DNA of 45,337 bases from an uncultured Pelagibacteraceae bacterium (GCA_902555465.1 CACDSN010000012.1:1-45337), one strand, 5' to 3'; counted from the stretch's first letter, positions 20,319 to 29,149 are shown. The notes: a model not told the origin generated them from the letters alone. Numbers and translations are program-made.

Positions 20319-20867
20319 ATGAAAATTAATAAATTTTTTAAGTTAATTTTATTGATAATTATTACCCAATTTATTACAAGTTGTTCATCAAATAGTTCTA
20401 TGAAACCAGAAGATTTTAAAGATAAAAAACCGAGATTAATAATTGAGGAATATTTAGCTGGTGAAGTAAAAGCTTGGGGTATTTTACAAAATAGATCAGG
20501 CAAAGTTACAAGACAATTTTCTGCAACCCTAAATGGAAAATGGGACGGAACACAATTGATTTTAGATGAGACATTTAACTGGGATGACGGAGAAATTCAA
20601 AATAGACGGTGGAAAATTAATAAAATTGATGAACATAATTACGAAGGAACTGCAGGTGATGTGGTTGGAAAAGCAAAGGGATTTTCATATGGACCAGCAT
20701 TTAAATTTGAATATGTTTTATTAGTTCCAGTAAAAGGCAAAGAAATGAAAATAACTTTTGATGATTGGATTTTTATGCAAGATGAAAAAGTTGCTATCAA
20801 TAGAGCAAAAATGACAAAATTTGGAATTAGAGTTGCTGATCTAACAGTAGTTTTTGTAAAAGATTAA
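20319..20867 (+). CDS. DUF3833 lipoprotein
   Basis: The 182-residue protein has a lipoprotein signal peptide: MKINKFFKLILLIIITQFITSCSS, with Cys22 as the lipidated residue. The mature part matches DUF3833: IEEYLAGEVKAWGILQNRSGKVTRQFSA, LDETFNWDDGEIQNRRWKI, GTAGDVVGKAKGFSYGPAF and DDWIFMQDEKVAINRAKMTKFG. The beta-rich pattern with W-rich motifs suggests a lipocalin-like barrel that could handle a lipid. It follows the CFA-like gene by 33 bases and belongs to the same conserved neighbourhood. Its TAA interlocks with the stop of the convergent SDR gene (TTAA at 20864-20867). Confidence 0.88.
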   Translation: MKINKFFKLILLIIITQFITSCSSNSSMKPEDFKDKKPRLIIEEYLAGEVKAWGILQNRSGKVTRQFSATLNGKWDGTQLILDETFNWDDGEIQNRRWKINKIDEHNYEGTAGDVVGKAKGFSYGPAFKFEYVLLVPVKGKEMKITFDDWIFMQDEKVAINRAKMTKFGIRVADLTVVFVKD

Positions 20868-21625
20868 TCTTTTTTTTGAAACTTTGTTCCTTTTTTTACT
20901 AGATTAAAATACAATTTACTTGGCAACAATTTAAAAAATTTAAGAGTTAAAGTTAGTTCTTTAGGAAAATGGATTTCAAAATTATTTTTTTTAACTAATC
21001 CCTCAAATATTTTATCTGCTGCAAATTCTGGAGTTTTTAAAAATGGCATTTTAAAATCATTTTTATCTGTCATTGGCGTTTTTATAAAACCAGGTGAAAC
21101 TAAACATACTCTTACATTATGTCTTTCAAAATCAAAATACAAACTTTCTGCTAAGCTAATTAATGCAGATTTTGATGGTCCATATCCTGTTGTATTTGGT
21201 AAGCCTCTGTAGCCGGCAATAGAAGATACTATAGTTATTATTCCAGCCTTTTTATTTTTAAAATATTCTTCAACAGCTTTAATGCAATACAAAGTACCGA
21301 AAAAATTTACTTTAAAAACATTCTCTATTTGTTCAACGTCTATATCTTTTTCTTCTTTTGGGCTCCAAGTCCCTGTTGAGAAAAAACAAATATCTATATT
21401 TCCAAAATGTTTATTTATTTTGTTAAATACTTCTATACATTTATCTTTATCAGTAACATCTAATGGAAATGGTTTTATATTTTCATTAGATTCGGAAATT
21501 TCATTTAATAAATTTTCTCTTCTAGCCGAGATTGCGACATTCCAACCCTCTTTGGCAAATTTTAAGGCTAATGATTTGCCAATACCGCTACTTGCGCCAG
21601 TTATCCACACAACTTTTTTATTCAT
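20864..21625 (-). CDS. Short-chain dehydrogenase/reductase
   Basis: The 253-residue classical SDR has the cofactor loop WITGASSGIGKSLA (TGxxxGxG, about residues 7-18), an ARR motif at the end of beta 2 that favours NADP(H), DVTDKDKC, and the catalytic Ser-Tyr-Lys: IVSSIAGYRG, then TGYGPSKSALISL, with Tyr-x3-Lys. SPGFIKTPMTD follows. The C-terminus is lysine-rich and hydrophobic (LTLKFFKLLPSKLYFNLVKK), perhaps a membrane contact. It faces the lipid cluster and similar SDR genes accompany that cluster elsewhere. Its promoter lies in the 53-base divergent gap shared with the DAO-family gene. Confidence 0.88.
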   Translation of the reverse strand: MNKKVVWITGASSGIGKSLALKFAKEGWNVAISARRENLLNEISESNENIKPFPLDVTDKDKCIEVFNKINKHFGNIDICFFSTGTWSPKEEKDIDVEQIENVFKVNFFGTLYCIKAVEEYFKNKKAGIITIVSSIAGYRGLPNTTGYGPSKSALISLAESLYFDFERHNVRVCLVSPGFIKTPMTDKNDFKMPFLKTPEFAADKIFEGLVKKNNFEIHFPKELTLTLKFFKLLPSKLYFNLVKKGTKFQKKD

Positions 21626-21678
21626 AAGTTAATATTGTATTTAATTATTATTTTAATTTATACTAGTAATTTATTTTT

Positions 21679-22782
21679 ATGGATGATGTTGTAGTTATAG
21701 GAGGAGGAATTATTGGTGCTTCTGCTGCTTATTTTCTTTCAAAAGAAGGTCGAAAAGTAAAAGTTATTGAGAGAGATCCGACGTATAAAAATGCATCTTT
21801 TCCTCTATCTTTGGGCGGTTTCAGAAGACAATTTTTTCAAAAAGAAAATATTCTATTAGGAAAATTTGCTAAAGAATTCATATTTAATATATCAGAGACT
21901 TTAAAAACAGAAAAAAATCCAAATCCAACAGCAAGCATGGTTGCAAATGGATATTTATTAATGTTTGGTCCAGAACATGCTGATGAACAATATAAAGCAC
22001 TTGAAAACCATAAAGCATGTGATGCAGGTACAAAAAATATTAAAGGAACCGAACTCTCAAAATATTTTCCATACGTAAATTCTGATGGAATTGAAACTGC
22101 AACTTTTACAGACAATAAAACTGAGGGTTGGATTGATCCTTTTATGTTTCATGCAGCTTTAAAGAGTAAGGCAATTGAATTAGGGGCAGAATTTATTAAG
22201 GGTGAAGTCAAAAGTTTAAATGAAATTAATGCAAAAACAATTGTCTCAGCAGCTGGTTGTTGGACAAAAGAATTGTTAGACGATATTCCGGTAGTTCCCC
22301 AAAAACATACAGTTTTTAGAGTAAAGTGTCCTAAACATATTCCAGAGATGCCATTAACTGGAGATTTAACTACAGGAGTTTATTGGAGACCAGAGGGAAA
22401 AGAATATTTAGCAGGATCACCTATTTCAGTATTTGATGCAAATGATTTAGAACCTGCGTGGAATGATTTTGAAGAACTTGTATGGCCAGCATTAGCTAAG
22501 AGAATACCTGCCTTTGAAGAACTGAAATTAACTGGAGGTTGGGCTGGATATTACGATTGTAATAAACTCGATAATAATGCAGTTGTAGGAAAGCATCCAA
22601 AATATGAAAATGTTTATATGGCTACAGGGTTTACAGGCAGAGGATTGATGCAAGCCCCAGGAATAGGGAGAGCTTTAACGGAGCTGATAACAACCGGTTC
22701 ATATCAAACTATAGATATAAGTGCTTTTTCTGTTGAGAGAGTTTTAAACAGTGAAGTTAGACACGAACCCTACGTATTATAA
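21679..22782 (+). CDS. FAD-dependent oxidoreductase, DAO family
   Basis: The 367-residue protein has the FAD-binding start VVVIGGGIIGASAAYFLSKEGRKVKVIE and a DAO (D-amino acid oxidase / sarcosine oxidase) fold with SLGGFRRQFF, a TIVSAAGCWTKELL flavin-contact strand, and the end signature GGWAGYYDCNKLDNNAVVGKHPKYENVYMATGFTGRGLMQAPGIG (about residues 285-335). The family oxidises secondary or tertiary amines such as sarcosine, dimethylglycine or amino acids. With BHMT and the glycine cleavage system nearby, a methylated glycine is a good candidate substrate, but the sequence does not fix it. Its TAA abuts the stop of the small minus-strand ORF at 22777. Confidence 0.85.
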   Translation: MDDVVVIGGGIIGASAAYFLSKEGRKVKVIERDPTYKNASFPLSLGGFRRQFFQKENILLGKFAKEFIFNISETLKTEKNPNPTASMVANGYLLMFGPEHADEQYKALENHKACDAGTKNIKGTELSKYFPYVNSDGIETATFTDNKTEGWIDPFMFHAALKSKAIELGAEFIKGEVKSLNEINAKTIVSAAGCWTKELLDDIPVVPQKHTVFRVKCPKHIPEMPLTGDLTTGVYWRPEGKEYLAGSPISVFDANDLEPAWNDFEELVWPALAKRIPAFEELKLTGGWAGYYDCNKLDNNAVVGKHPKYENVYMATGFTGRGLMQAPGIGRALTELITTGSYQTIDISAFSVERVLNSEVRHEPYVL

Positions 22783-22950
22783 TTTTTTTACATATATTCC
22801 CATAACTCCATTGAATGTAGAAACACTGAATATTATTAACTGTCCTTTAAAAGTATAAAAATCAAACATTGGATAAGATCCAAGAGCTATACTTAATAAA
22901 ATATATGTAATTGTAAAAGGTTTATAAAATTTTTTTAATAAATTTACCAT
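22777..22950 (-). CDS. Small two-helix membrane protein (57 residues)
   Basis: This minus-strand ORF runs from an ATG (complement of 22948-22950) to a TAA (complement of 22777-22779). The product begins MVNLLKKFYKPFTITYILLS, followed by two hydrophobic stretches (about residues 12-28 and 36-54) joined by a YPMFDFYTFKGQ loop. It starts 10 bases after the formate dehydrogenase alpha gene and its stop abuts that of the convergent DAO gene. The tight fit into the gap, and the transmembrane pattern with Lys at both ends, argue that it is real. I do not recognise the family. Confidence 0.6.
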   Translation of the reverse strand: MVNLLKKFYKPFTITYILLSIALGSYPMFDFYTFKGQLIIFSVSTFNGVMGIYVKKL

Positions 22951-22960
22951 TTAGGTATAT

Positions 22961-25729
22961 TTATCTTACTTCTGCTTCTTTTTCTTTTGGAGTTATTTCA
23001 GTTTTAAATTTGTTTGATATTTTTTGAACATTAACAGCAGATACTTTATATTCTGCACATTTAGTTTCTTCATCTTTACCATCACCTGTAACCATATTAA
23101 CCATATGTTCTGGGAAATGAAATGTTGTGAAAACAATTCCTTCTTTTACTTTATCAGTAACTTCAACTTTTAATGATACCTCACCTCTACCAGAATATAG
23201 CCTTGCAATATCCCCACTATTTAACTCCCTACTTTTAGCATCACTTGGGTGTAATAATAAAATATCTTCGTCAACTATTTTTAAGTTTTTTGTTCTCCTA
23301 GTCATTGTTGCAGCATTATAATGTTGCAAAACTCTACTTGTTGTTAAAATTAGAGGATATTCTTTTTTATTATTTTTTAACTCAGTGGATTCTTGCCAGT
23401 TGAAAGATTTTAGTCTTCCTTTTCCTAATTTAAATTCTTTTTCATGTAAAATTTTTGTATCTGTTCCGTCCTCTTTAACCGGCCATTGTAAACCTAATTT
23501 ACCGAGTCTTTCTCGAGTAATACCTTTAAAGAATGGAACAACATCAGCTACTTCAGCTAATACTTGGTCTGCGTCGTATGTGGGTTGATCATACCCTAGT
23601 TTTTGCATCATATCGGTTACAATAACCCCATCAGGTTTAGTTCCTGGTAAAGGCTCTGCTGCTTTATTCACTCTTTGAACTCTTCTTTCAGTATTAGTAA
23701 AAGTTCCATCTTTTTCTAAGAAAGTAGTCCCTGGCAATACTACATCAGCTAATTTCGCAGTTTCACTCATAAAAATTTCTTGTACTACTAATAAATCTAG
23801 AGACTCCATTGCTTTTACAACATGAGCACTATTAGGGTCAGTTTGAACAATATCTTCACCAATTATCCATAACCCTTTAACCTCCTTATTTATAGCTGCA
23901 TCAAAGATTTCAGGAATTTTTAATCCTGCTTTAGTTGGATGTACTACTCCATATTTTTCTGTATAAAATTCTTGAATTTTTTTATCTGCTACTGGAAAAT
24001 AACCAGCACCCTGATGTGGTTGACACCCCATGTCTGCAGCACCTTGAACATTATTTTGTCCTCTTAGTGGATTAACTCCAACACCCCTTCTACCAATGTT
24101 TCCTGTTATCATAGCAAGGTCTGCAATAAGCATTACTGTTTTTGAACCCTGTTCATGTTCTGTAACCCCTAATCCATGAAATTCCATTGAATTATTTGCT
24201 GTTGCATATGCAATTGCAGCTTCTTTAACTAATTGTTTCTCAACACCCGCTACATTTGCTAGATGATCAATATCTAAACTATTTATATGATTTAAAAATT
24301 CTTCGAACCCTTCTGTTCTCTTTTCAACAAAATCTTTATTTAATAAATTTCCTTTTACTATGAAGTATAGCATCATATTAAGTACAGCTACATTTGAACC
24401 AGGTTTTAATTTAATATGATAGTCAGCTAGTCTTGCAAGCTCAGTTGTTACTGGATCTAATACAATCAATTTTTTACCCTTCATAACTTGTTGTTTAATT
24501 TTTGCTCCAGTCACTGGATGAGCATTGGTTGGATTTGCACCAATTACGATAAATAAATCTGCATGATAAATATCTTCTGTGGAATTTGTTGCTGCTCCTG
24601 TACCAAAAGTTTGCTGCATGCCCCATGCAGTTGGTGAGTGACAAATTCTTGCACAACAGTCTATATTATTCGTTCCAACTACAGCTCTTATCATCTTTTG
24701 GAACACATAATTTTCCTCATTTGTACATCTAGCGGAAGAAATTCCTGCAATTGCATCAGGACCGTCTTCTTTTTTAATTTTTTCTAATTTATTTTTAATA
24801 TACTCATAAGCTTCATCCCAGGAAGCTTTTTCAAATTTCCCACTTCTTTTAATAAGTGGACTTCTTAATCTATCAGGATGGTCATAAAAACCAAAGGCAT
24901 ATCTACCTTTAATGCATGTATGTCCTGCATTAACTTCTGTTTCTTTTGGTGTATCAATTGCAACAACTTTTCCATCTTTAATTGACGCCTCTAGATTACA
25001 TCCCACTCCGCAATAAGAACAAGTTGTTCTAACTTTTTTATCTACTTTTGCAGATTTTGATTGAAATACATCAGATATAGCATCTGTTGGGCACGTATGT
25101 GCGCATGCTCCACAAGATACGCATGACGAATCTCCAAACATCATATCATTATCCGTGGTTATCCTTGACTCAAATCCTCTTCCACTCATTGTTAAAACAA
25201 ATGAACCTTGTATTTCATCACAAGCTCTTACGCATCTACCACAGTTTATACAGTTATCTAAATTCATTCTCATGTATGCATGAGAGGTATCTTTTGGAAT
25301 TCCTTTGTGTTGTTTTGGATTATTGTATCTATGTTCTTTAATACCTAGATCATTTGCTACAGTTTGTAGCTCACAGTTTTGATCAACTTCACATGTGCTA
25401 CAATTCATTGGATGGTCAGAAATTACAAGTTCTACAATGTTTTTTCTTAAACCTTCCAATGTTTCATTATTTGTAAACACATGCTGATTTTCACCTATTG
25501 GTGTATGACAAGAAGCAACAACTTTTGTGGGACCATCTTTTTCTAAAGCAACCTCTACCGAACAAACTCTACATGCACCGTAAGGCGCTAAATTCGGATC
25601 ATCACATAGTGTAGGTACTTTTTTCTCTCCAAGGTAACTTTTTACAAATTTTAAAATAGAAGTATGGTTTGGACCTATTTCATAAGGTTTTCCATCTATA
25701 TATGCAATTTTTCTTTTTTCAGAGCTCAT
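22961..25729 (-). CDS. fdsA: NAD-dependent formate dehydrogenase, molybdenum catalytic (alpha) subunit
   Basis: The 922-residue protein oxidises formate to CO2. Domains in order: a [2Fe-2S] ferredoxin domain (Cys42, 53, 56, 74); a NuoG-like His-Cys3 cluster (HPMNCSTCEVDQNC, about 106-119); two [4Fe-4S] sets (CINCGRCVRAC at 160-170, CVSCGACAHTC at 203-213); a [4Fe-4S] in the molybdopterin domain (CSYCGVGC, 237-244); and the bis-MGD domain. The Mo ligand is Cys363 followed by His364 (ARICHSPTAWG), so this is a cysteine, not selenocysteine, enzyme. The C-terminal molybdopterin-binding domain is complete. It overlaps the beta subunit gene by one base. Length is normal for the FdsA class. Confidence 0.96.
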   Translation of the reverse strand: MSSEKRKIAYIDGKPYEIGPNHTSILKFVKSYLGEKKVPTLCDDPNLAPYGACRVCSVEVALEKDGPTKVVASCHTPIGENQHVFTNNETLEGLRKNIVELVISDHPMNCSTCEVDQNCELQTVANDLGIKEHRYNNPKQHKGIPKDTSHAYMRMNLDNCINCGRCVRACDEIQGSFVLTMSGRGFESRITTDNDMMFGDSSCVSCGACAHTCPTDAISDVFQSKSAKVDKKVRTTCSYCGVGCNLEASIKDGKVVAIDTPKETEVNAGHTCIKGRYAFGFYDHPDRLRSPLIKRSGKFEKASWDEAYEYIKNKLEKIKKEDGPDAIAGISSARCTNEENYVFQKMIRAVVGTNNIDCCARICHSPTAWGMQQTFGTGAATNSTEDIYHADLFIVIGANPTNAHPVTGAKIKQQVMKGKKLIVLDPVTTELARLADYHIKLKPGSNVAVLNMMLYFIVKGNLLNKDFVEKRTEGFEEFLNHINSLDIDHLANVAGVEKQLVKEAAIAYATANNSMEFHGLGVTEHEQGSKTVMLIADLAMITGNIGRRGVGVNPLRGQNNVQGAADMGCQPHQGAGYFPVADKKIQEFYTEKYGVVHPTKAGLKIPEIFDAAINKEVKGLWIIGEDIVQTDPNSAHVVKAMESLDLLVVQEIFMSETAKLADVVLPGTTFLEKDGTFTNTERRVQRVNKAAEPLPGTKPDGVIVTDMMQKLGYDQPTYDADQVLAEVADVVPFFKGITRERLGKLGLQWPVKEDGTDTKILHEKEFKLGKGRLKSFNWQESTELKNNKKEYPLILTTSRVLQHYNAATMTRRTKNLKIVDEDILLLHPSDAKSRELNSGDIARLYSGRGEVSLKVEVTDKVKEGIVFTTFHFPEHMVNMVTGDGKDEETKCAEYKVSAVNVQKISNKFKTEITPKEKEAEVR

Positions 25730-27387
25730 TAATTGTCTTTAAGTATATCATTTTTCATTTCATCACCAAAATATTTTAAGATGTTCATTATAGGCGTTGG
25801 TATAGCTCCACAAAGTGCGCATAAACAACCTTTTTTCATAGTGATTAACAGTTCATTTAGTAATTTTAATGGAATTTTTGATGTTCCTTTTTTTAATTGA
25901 TCGAACATTTCCTTTCCTCTGTAAGATCCGAGTCTACCTGGGAAACATTTGCCACATGATTCTTCAGCTGAAAATTCAAATAAATGATGAATATATTCAG
26001 CCATGCTAAAATTTTTCGGTATACTAACAACACTAGCATGTCCTAACATAAAGCCTGCAGCTGTAAATTCTTGAAAATCTAAATTTAATTTTTCAATTTC
26101 TTTTACTGGAACAACTCCTCCTAAAGGTCCACCAATTTGAAATGCTTTTACTTCTTCTTTTAATCCTCCACCAAATTCTTCAAATATTTTTTTCATTGGA
26201 GTTCCCATATCTATTTCATATACACCTGGTTTATTAAAAAAACTATCTAGACATACAAGTTTAGTTCCTGCAGATTTTTTGTTTCCTATTGATGAAAATT
26301 TTTCAGCACCATTTAATAATATTCCAGTAGCTGCTGCTAAAGTTTCTACATTATTTACTACTGTTGGTTTTTTATATAACCCTTCTGTTACAGGAAACGG
26401 TGGTCTAACATCTACTTCAGCTCTTCTTCCTTCTATTGAAGCTATTAATGCAGTCTCTTCACCACATATATAAGCTCCCTGGCCTATACATATATTTAAA
26501 TCAAAAGAAAAATTAGTGCCTAAAATTTTATCACCTAATAATCCTGCTTGTTTTAATGCATTAATACTTCCATTAATTGCTTCAATTGATTTTGGATATT
26601 CGCCTCTGATGTAAAGTACTCCCTCATCACTTCCAATTACATAACCACAGATAATCATCCCAAATAAAACTTTTAAAGGTTGATCTTCTAATAAATATCT
26701 GTCGGAAAAGGCTCCTGAGTCACCTTCATCTGCATTACACACTACGTATTTTTTTTCAGACTTTGCTTTGCTACAGAAATCCCATTTCATTCCAGTTGGA
26801 AATCCAGCGCCACCTCTTCCAGTTAAATTTGATGATAATAGCGAGCTTACAATTTCCTTTTTATCAGTTTTGATGAATTTATTTAAACTATCTTTAAATT
26901 GATCAAGATTTGATAATTTATCATCCATCAGAAAACTTGTTGTTGCAAAACTCTTAGAAAAATATTTTTCTTGTTTTATATTTTTTCCACTAATAATTTT
27001 ATCTATTTGATTAATATCTTTTCCGGCATAATTCTCCCCATCATAATGAAATGCATGATTTTCATAACAATGACCTAAGCAAAACATCTCTCCAACTTTG
27101 TCTTTACCAAGTTTTTCTTGTAATTTTTCCTTTAAAGATTCTTGTGTGCCAGCACACATACATGCACTACCATTACAAACAAATGCTTTTTTTTCCCTAT
27201 GAGATGGTCTTAAAAATTCATAAAAACTTTCAGCCCCATGTATTGTGGAAACGCCCATTTTATATTCATTAGCAATTTCCTTCATACCACTGTCATTTTT
27301 CGATTTAAGTGATCTTTCTGATATTTTTTGGAAAAGGTTATTCTTTAGACCAATTCTCCCAGATAGATTGCTTATATTTTTTGACAT
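25729..27387 (-). CDS. fdsB: Formate dehydrogenase beta/gamma fusion (NuoE-NuoF-like)
   Basis: The 552-residue protein fuses two diaphorase modules. The first ~150 residues resemble NuoE/FdsG, with a thioredoxin-like [2Fe-2S] site formed by Cys71, Cys76, Cys103 and Cys107 (CNGSAC, FCLGHC). The rest is NuoF/FdsB: GRGGAGFPTGMKW (FMN/NADH site), CNADEGDSGAFSDRYLLE, GAYICGEETALIASIEG, and the [4Fe-4S] set ESCGKCFPGR followed by a later Cys in KKGCLCALCG. It passes electrons from FdsA to NAD+. In better-known fds operons G and B are separate genes. The gene lies between fdhD and fdsA, eight bases after fdhD. Confidence 0.93.
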   Translation of the reverse strand: MSKNISNLSGRIGLKNNLFQKISERSLKSKNDSGMKEIANEYKMGVSTIHGAESFYEFLRPSHREKKAFVCNGSACMCAGTQESLKEKLQEKLGKDKVGEMFCLGHCYENHAFHYDGENYAGKDINQIDKIISGKNIKQEKYFSKSFATTSFLMDDKLSNLDQFKDSLNKFIKTDKKEIVSSLLSSNLTGRGGAGFPTGMKWDFCSKAKSEKKYVVCNADEGDSGAFSDRYLLEDQPLKVLFGMIICGYVIGSDEGVLYIRGEYPKSIEAINGSINALKQAGLLGDKILGTNFSFDLNICIGQGAYICGEETALIASIEGRRAEVDVRPPFPVTEGLYKKPTVVNNVETLAAATGILLNGAEKFSSIGNKKSAGTKLVCLDSFFNKPGVYEIDMGTPMKKIFEEFGGGLKEEVKAFQIGGPLGGVVPVKEIEKLNLDFQEFTAAGFMLGHASVVSIPKNFSMAEYIHHLFEFSAEESCGKCFPGRLGSYRGKEMFDQLKKGTSKIPLKLLNELLITMKKGCLCALCGAIPTPIMNILKYFGDEMKNDILKDN

Positions 27388-27395
27388 ATTTTAAT

Positions 27396-28238
27396 TTAGC
27401 TACTTAATATAATTCTTTTCTCATTACTATAAATATTAAAGCTACTCTCTTTTACAAAACCTAACAGAGTCATGTCAAAACGTTTAGCAAGATCAATGGC
27501 GAGACTCGTGGGCGCACCCACACCAGCCATAACCCCAATATTGCCCATTAAACCTTTCTGAACTAATTCAAAATTCAACCTTCCAGAGCAAGCAATGAAT
27601 TGTTTCTCTGGATTAAGTATTTTTTTAGAAATCGAATGACCAATAAGCTTGTCCAATGCGTTGTGTCGACCAATATCCTCCTTGATTGCAATGACATTTC
27701 CATTCACATCAATTAAGGCACTAGCGTGTATGCCTCCTGTTTTTGAAAATTCGGATTGTTTATTCATCAATAATTTAGGCGACTGTAATATAATTTTTTC
27801 ATTAATTAGTGGGAATGTTAAATCTAGTTTATTTTCTTTAACTACCTGTATGGCATCTAGTGAAGTTTTTCCACATACCCCACATGAAGAGTTTGTGACA
27901 AAATTTCTTTTCAATTTTCCTATTTCTATATTATCGATATTGCCAATTGTTGCTTCAATTACATTTTGCAAATCATAGTCACCAGAAACTTCCCCTTTAT
28001 GTTCTATAGACTCAATATCATTAATATTTTTAATTATTCGCTCATTAAATAAAAAACCTTTAATTAAATCTTCATCATTACCAGGCGTCCTCATTGTAAT
28101 TGAAATATTTTCTACTTCCCATTTATTATTTTTTTTATATTTAAGTCGCATCTCTAAAGGCTCTTCAACAGAAACAGAATCTTTTATCTCTTCTAATTTT
28201 GAATTTTTCAATTTTGAGACGTTATATTTAATATCCAT
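27396..28238 (-). CDS. fdhD: Formate dehydrogenase accessory sulfurtransferase FdhD
   Basis: FdhD carries sulfur from a cysteine desulfurase to the molybdenum cofactor, which is required for formate dehydrogenase activity. The 280-residue protein has the essential CxxC (Cys119-Gly-Val-Cys122 in NSSCGVCGK), TMRTPGNDEDLIKGFLFNE, SKTGGIHASALID, KEDIGRHNALDKLIG and GVGAPTSLAIDLAKRFDMTLLGF near the end. Length is normal. It sits upstream of fdsB in the same transcript, one base downstream of the HPP gene. Its presence supports the molybdenum assignment of the dehydrogenase. Confidence 0.95.
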   Translation of the reverse strand: MDIKYNVSKLKNSKLEEIKDSVSVEEPLEMRLKYKKNNKWEVENISITMRTPGNDEDLIKGFLFNERIIKNINDIESIEHKGEVSGDYDLQNVIEATIGNIDNIEIGKLKRNFVTNSSCGVCGKTSLDAIQVVKENKLDLTFPLINEKIILQSPKLLMNKQSEFSKTGGIHASALIDVNGNVIAIKEDIGRHNALDKLIGHSISKKILNPEKQFIACSGRLNFELVQKGLMGNIGVMAGVGAPTSLAIDLAKRFDMTLLGFVKESSFNIYSNEKRIILSS

Positions 28239-28239
28239 T

Positions 28240-28704
28240 TTATTTAGGGTATTTTTTTTTTAATACAAATCTATTTAATACTACGCCAAATACTAAAACA
28301 ATAATTGAACCAAGTATTATTGGACTAATTAAATATTCAAAAGATACACCGCCAATAATAACAATAATAGGATTTCCACCTGCAGGTGGGTGAGTAACAT
28401 TTAATAAAATCATAAAACAAACTCCCAAACCTGTAGCTAAAGGAATTATAATATATATAGGCAGAGGAACAAATTTTAAAACTATTATACCTATAAAGGC
28501 GGTTAAAAAATGTCCAAAGAAAATATTTTTAGGTTGAGCAAACGGACTTTCTGGATATCCATATAGTAAAACCATAGATGATCCAAATGATGCAATTAAA
28601 AATAAGCCAAATGGTGTTTTGTAAGTAAGATATGTTAAAGCACCAATAGTAATAGTCGAGAAAAGGCCTGCTAAAATTGATTTCAATAAATGATCTTTTT
28701 CCAT
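28240..28704 (-). CDS. HPP-family integral membrane protein
   Basis: The 154-residue protein has four membrane helices and the family signature THPPAGGNPIIV (His105-Pro-Pro), with LLYGYPESPFAQPKNIFFGHFL (about 47-68) as the other conserved segment. Some HPP proteins have been reported to transport nitrite in cyanobacteria and chloroplasts. Here the gene lies between a scaffold gene and fdhD with gaps of one base on each side, so it is part of the formate dehydrogenase operon. Formate and nitrite are similar small anions, and a formate carrier role is my inference. Confidence 0.85.
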   Translation of the reverse strand: MEKDHLLKSILAGLFSTITIGALTYLTYKTPFGLFLIASFGSSMVLLYGYPESPFAQPKNIFFGHFLTAFIGIIVLKFVPLPIYIIIPLATGLGVCFMILLNVTHPPAGGNPIIVIIGGVSFEYLISPIILGSIIVLVFGVVLNRFVLKKKYPK

Positions 28705-28705
28705 T

Positions 28706-29104
28706 TTATAATTTTAAAGCTTTTGTAACAGTTTTGAAAGGTAATAGAATACATTCTTTTCTTGAAATATTTTTCTTATCAAAAAGTTTTTCAAAAGGTT
28801 TCCATTCTTTATTAAATTTTAAATTAGTGTTTTTAAAAAAAATATTTACAAATTCTATTAGTTCATTAACTTTAATCAAAGATTTATTTATTGATAATTT
28901 AGATAATAAACTAGCAGACGCTTGGCAGTAAATACAAGATTTGCATTGATAACCCATATCTAAGATTTTTTGATCTTTGACTATTAGGCTTATTTCAATT
29001 TCATCGCCACACATTTTACTTTTATATTTTGATTTATGCGTAAAATTTTTAATATCTTTATTGTTTTTTGTATCTGCTGCTATTTGTAAAATTTCAAGAT
29101 TCAT
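28706..29104 (-). CDS. SufU/IscU-like iron-sulfur scaffold protein
   Basis: The 132-residue protein carries the three cysteine positions and the aspartate of the IscU/SufU fold: Cys32 in MCGDEIEI (with Asp34), Cys60 in CQASASLLS, and Cys118 in RKECILLPFKTV. Two extra cysteines precede the second (Cys54 and Cys57 in CKSCIYC), which ordinary IscU lacks. It is the first gene of the formate dehydrogenase operon, whose enzyme needs at least seven Fe-S clusters by motif count. A dedicated assembly role is inference. The ATG at 29104 faces mobA across 45 bases. Confidence 0.8.
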   Translation of the reverse strand: MNLEILQIAADTKNNKDIKNFTHKSKYKSKMCGDEIEISLIVKDQKILDMGYQCKSCIYCQASASLLSKLSINKSLIKVNELIEFVNIFFKNTNLKFNKEWKPFEKLFDKKNISRKECILLPFKTVTKALKL

Positions 29105-29149
29105 TTATAAAACTTTAATTAAAAAATTATTTGATTTATATTTCTTTTA

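Noticed and set aside
21626-21678. Possible riboswitch in front of the DAO-family gene, since an SAR11 ordL gene has been linked to a candidate riboswitch
   Set aside because: Only 53 A/T-rich bases separate the divergent genes, with no conserved core or stem visible.
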